From positions 248,001-312,000 of the forward strand of contig NZ_CANLDD010000001.1 in the NCBI RefSeq assembly GCF_947489355.1: a stretch of 64,000 nt of DNA, written 5' to 3'. Made by a program: the position numbers and the translations under genes. The notes beneath the pieces were generated by a model. It was not told the origin of the DNA. It saw nothing but the letters and a program-made list of their open reading frames with translations, and ran no database searches. The stretch is from an uncultured Microbulbifer sp. (lineage in GTDB: Bacteria; Pseudomonadota; Gammaproteobacteria; Pseudomonadales; Cellvibrionaceae). Below, piece by piece: positions 62,957 to 64,000 of the stretch; position 1 is the first letter of the stretch; every line of letters begins with the position of its first letter.

Positions 62957-64000
62957 ATGGCACGTAAAAAGAAGAAATTGACTGCAACCAATAAAAAGCC
63001 ATCAGCGACGAACGCTAAGAGCCAAGCCCAAGAAACAGCCGGCAGTCCTACTCTATTCAGCTTCGGTGATCCCGAGCCGGTCCTGGATGGTAAGTGGGGG
63101 GATTATCTCGGCACCTTCTTGCAGCCTAGCGGTGATTACTATGTGCCACCAGTCAGCCAGAGCGGCTTGGCTAACTTGCTTGGAGCCAATGCCCACCACG
63201 GCACCATCCCCTATTTTAAACGCAACTTATTGCGCAAGTGGTTTACCCCTAGCAAAACCTTGCGCCCTGAATGCCTGGCTAATGCCGGATTTGATCACTC
63301 CCTCTTTGGGCACTGCTACTTTAAAAGGATATACAACCGGCTTGGCCAGACCTTGCGTCTGGCTCACTTGCCAGGGCTCAACATGCGCAGAATGAAGGCA
63401 GCAGACCGCTTTTGTATGCTACAGCCCAATGGCGCCGATCCAATTGTATTTGAACCCGGCGAAGTGATTCAGCTGAAGGAATACGATCCCACCCAACAGA
63501 TATACGGCAGGCCACAATATCTGGGCGGGGTCCAGTCTGTACTACTGAATGAGGACAGCACTCTATTCCGACGCAAGTATTACAACAACGGTGCGCACAT
63601 GGGTTACATCTTCTACACAGCTGATTCCAATCTGTCTGATGAAGATGAAGATATCATCAAAGAACAAATCCAGAACAGTAAGGGTGTGGGAAATTTTCGC
63701 TCTATGTACCTGAATATCCCTAATGGGAAAGAGAAAAGTGTTCAGATTATCCCGGTAGGAGATATTGCCACTAAAGATGAATTCGAGCGCGTCAAAAATC
63801 TAAGCCGTAATGACATCCTCAGTATGTGGCGGATACAGCCAGCGCTGGCGGGAGTCATGCCAGAGAATACCGGCGGCTTTGGTGATATAGAAAAAATCAC
63901 TCGCGTTTATTATGAAAACGAGGTACTACCCATGCAGCATGTTTTCTTGCAACTCAACGAGTGGCTACCCAAGGGGAAACGGATTGGATTTGATCTACCC
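62957..64000 (+). CDS. Portal protein gpQ (3' end cut by window)
   Basis: 348 codons to the window edge, starting at ATG 62957, 12 bases after gpP. A basic start (ARKKKKLTATNKKPSATNAK) is followed by YYVPPVSQSGLANLLGANAH, HGTIPYFKRNLLRKWFTPSK and DEFERVKNLSRNDILSMWRI, all typical of P2 gpQ. The missing C-terminus should follow within about 10 codons beyond 64000 plus a variable tail. Confidence 0.93.
   Translation, partial: MARKKKKLTATNKKPSATNAKSQAQETAGSPTLFSFGDPEPVLDGKWGDYLGTFLQPSGDYYVPPVSQSGLANLLGANAHHGTIPYFKRNLLRKWFTPSKTLRPECLANAGFDHSLFGHCYFKRIYNRLGQTLRLAHLPGLNMRRMKAADRFCMLQPNGADPIVFEPGEVIQLKEYDPTQQIYGRPQYLGGVQSVLLNEDSTLFRRKYYNNGAHMGYIFYTADSNLSDEDEDIIKEQIQNSKGVGNFRSMYLNIPNGKEKSVQIIPVGDIATKDEFERVKNLSRNDILSMWRIQPALAGVMPENTGGFGDIEKITRVYYENEVLPMQHVFLQLNEWLPKGKRIGFDLP

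Larger units (their letters stand above)
41859..64000. mobile_element. P2-related (kappa/K139-type) prophage, structural half, right end outside window
   Basis: Gene content and order match contractile-tailed P2 relatives of the Vibrio kappa/K139 kind: gpQ and gpP on one strand, gpO-N-M-L on the other, then gpR, gpS, a DUF2586 sheath, DUF2597 tube, lysis genes, tape measure, DUF2590, gpJ, gpI and fibre. All from 41859 to 60987 face left. The left boundary may reach tRNA-Phe (38570) if the TPR gene and BrnT module are its cargo. Integrase, repressor and replication genes are not in view. Confidence 0.9.

Overview
This window comes from the chromosome of a gammaproteobacterium. Host gene content and order (pilGHIJ-chpA, then gshB-tonB-yqgE-ruvX, then hemCDXY) resemble Pseudomonas and its relatives. 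The marine flavour and moderately high GC suggest a Cellvibrionales member such as Microbulbifer, but that genus is a guess from memory and was not tested.

Positions 1-18627 are dense core genes. On the minus strand is a Chp/Pil chemosensory operon controlling type IV pili: pilG, pilH, pilI, pilJ, chpA and a cut-off chpC. There is no pilK (methyltransferase) or chpB (methylesterase) in the usual slots. Divergently on the plus strand run gshB, a TonB-like gene, yqgE, ruvX and the heme cluster hemC-hemD-hemX-hemY.

Positions 18628-19944 hold no intact gene I can name. The stretch is a graveyard: a glycine-zipper ORF with an in-frame stop, a hairpin built like an integron attC site, the 3' end of an unknown gene, and the first 21 codons of a pyruvate kinase gene.

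Positions 19945-38570 are host genes again: two tandem META-like lipoproteins; a minus-strand block (Smr protein, SDR, thioesterase, secB, grxC, and a rhodanese without cysteine) containing a telomere-like CCTAGC microsatellite; gpmI-envC-ctpA; hisB-hisH-hisA-hisF; a ZnuD-like zinc receptor with a small His/Cys secreted partner; an AsmA family protein; mutY-yggX; and tRNA-Phe.

From just after tRNA-Phe to the window end lies accessory DNA. First comes an AT-rich cargo segment: three GTGTCAAC boxes, a DUF4062-like/TPR protein, and a BrnT toxin with two tandem short BrnA-like antitoxins. From about 41859 to beyond 64000 lies most of the structural half of a P2-related, kappa/K139-type contractile-tailed prophage. 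It has spike, hub, fibre, gpI, gpJ, DUF2590, tape measure, a tail chaperone with a clear -1 frameshift signal, holin, lysin candidate, DksA-like finger, tube, sheath, gpS, gpR, gpL, a DNA methyltransferase, gpM, gpN, gpO, and divergently gpP and gpQ (cut by the window end). Integrase, repressor and replication genes are not in view and should lie to the right. The spike gene carries a frameshift, so the phage may be defective unless that is a sequence error.
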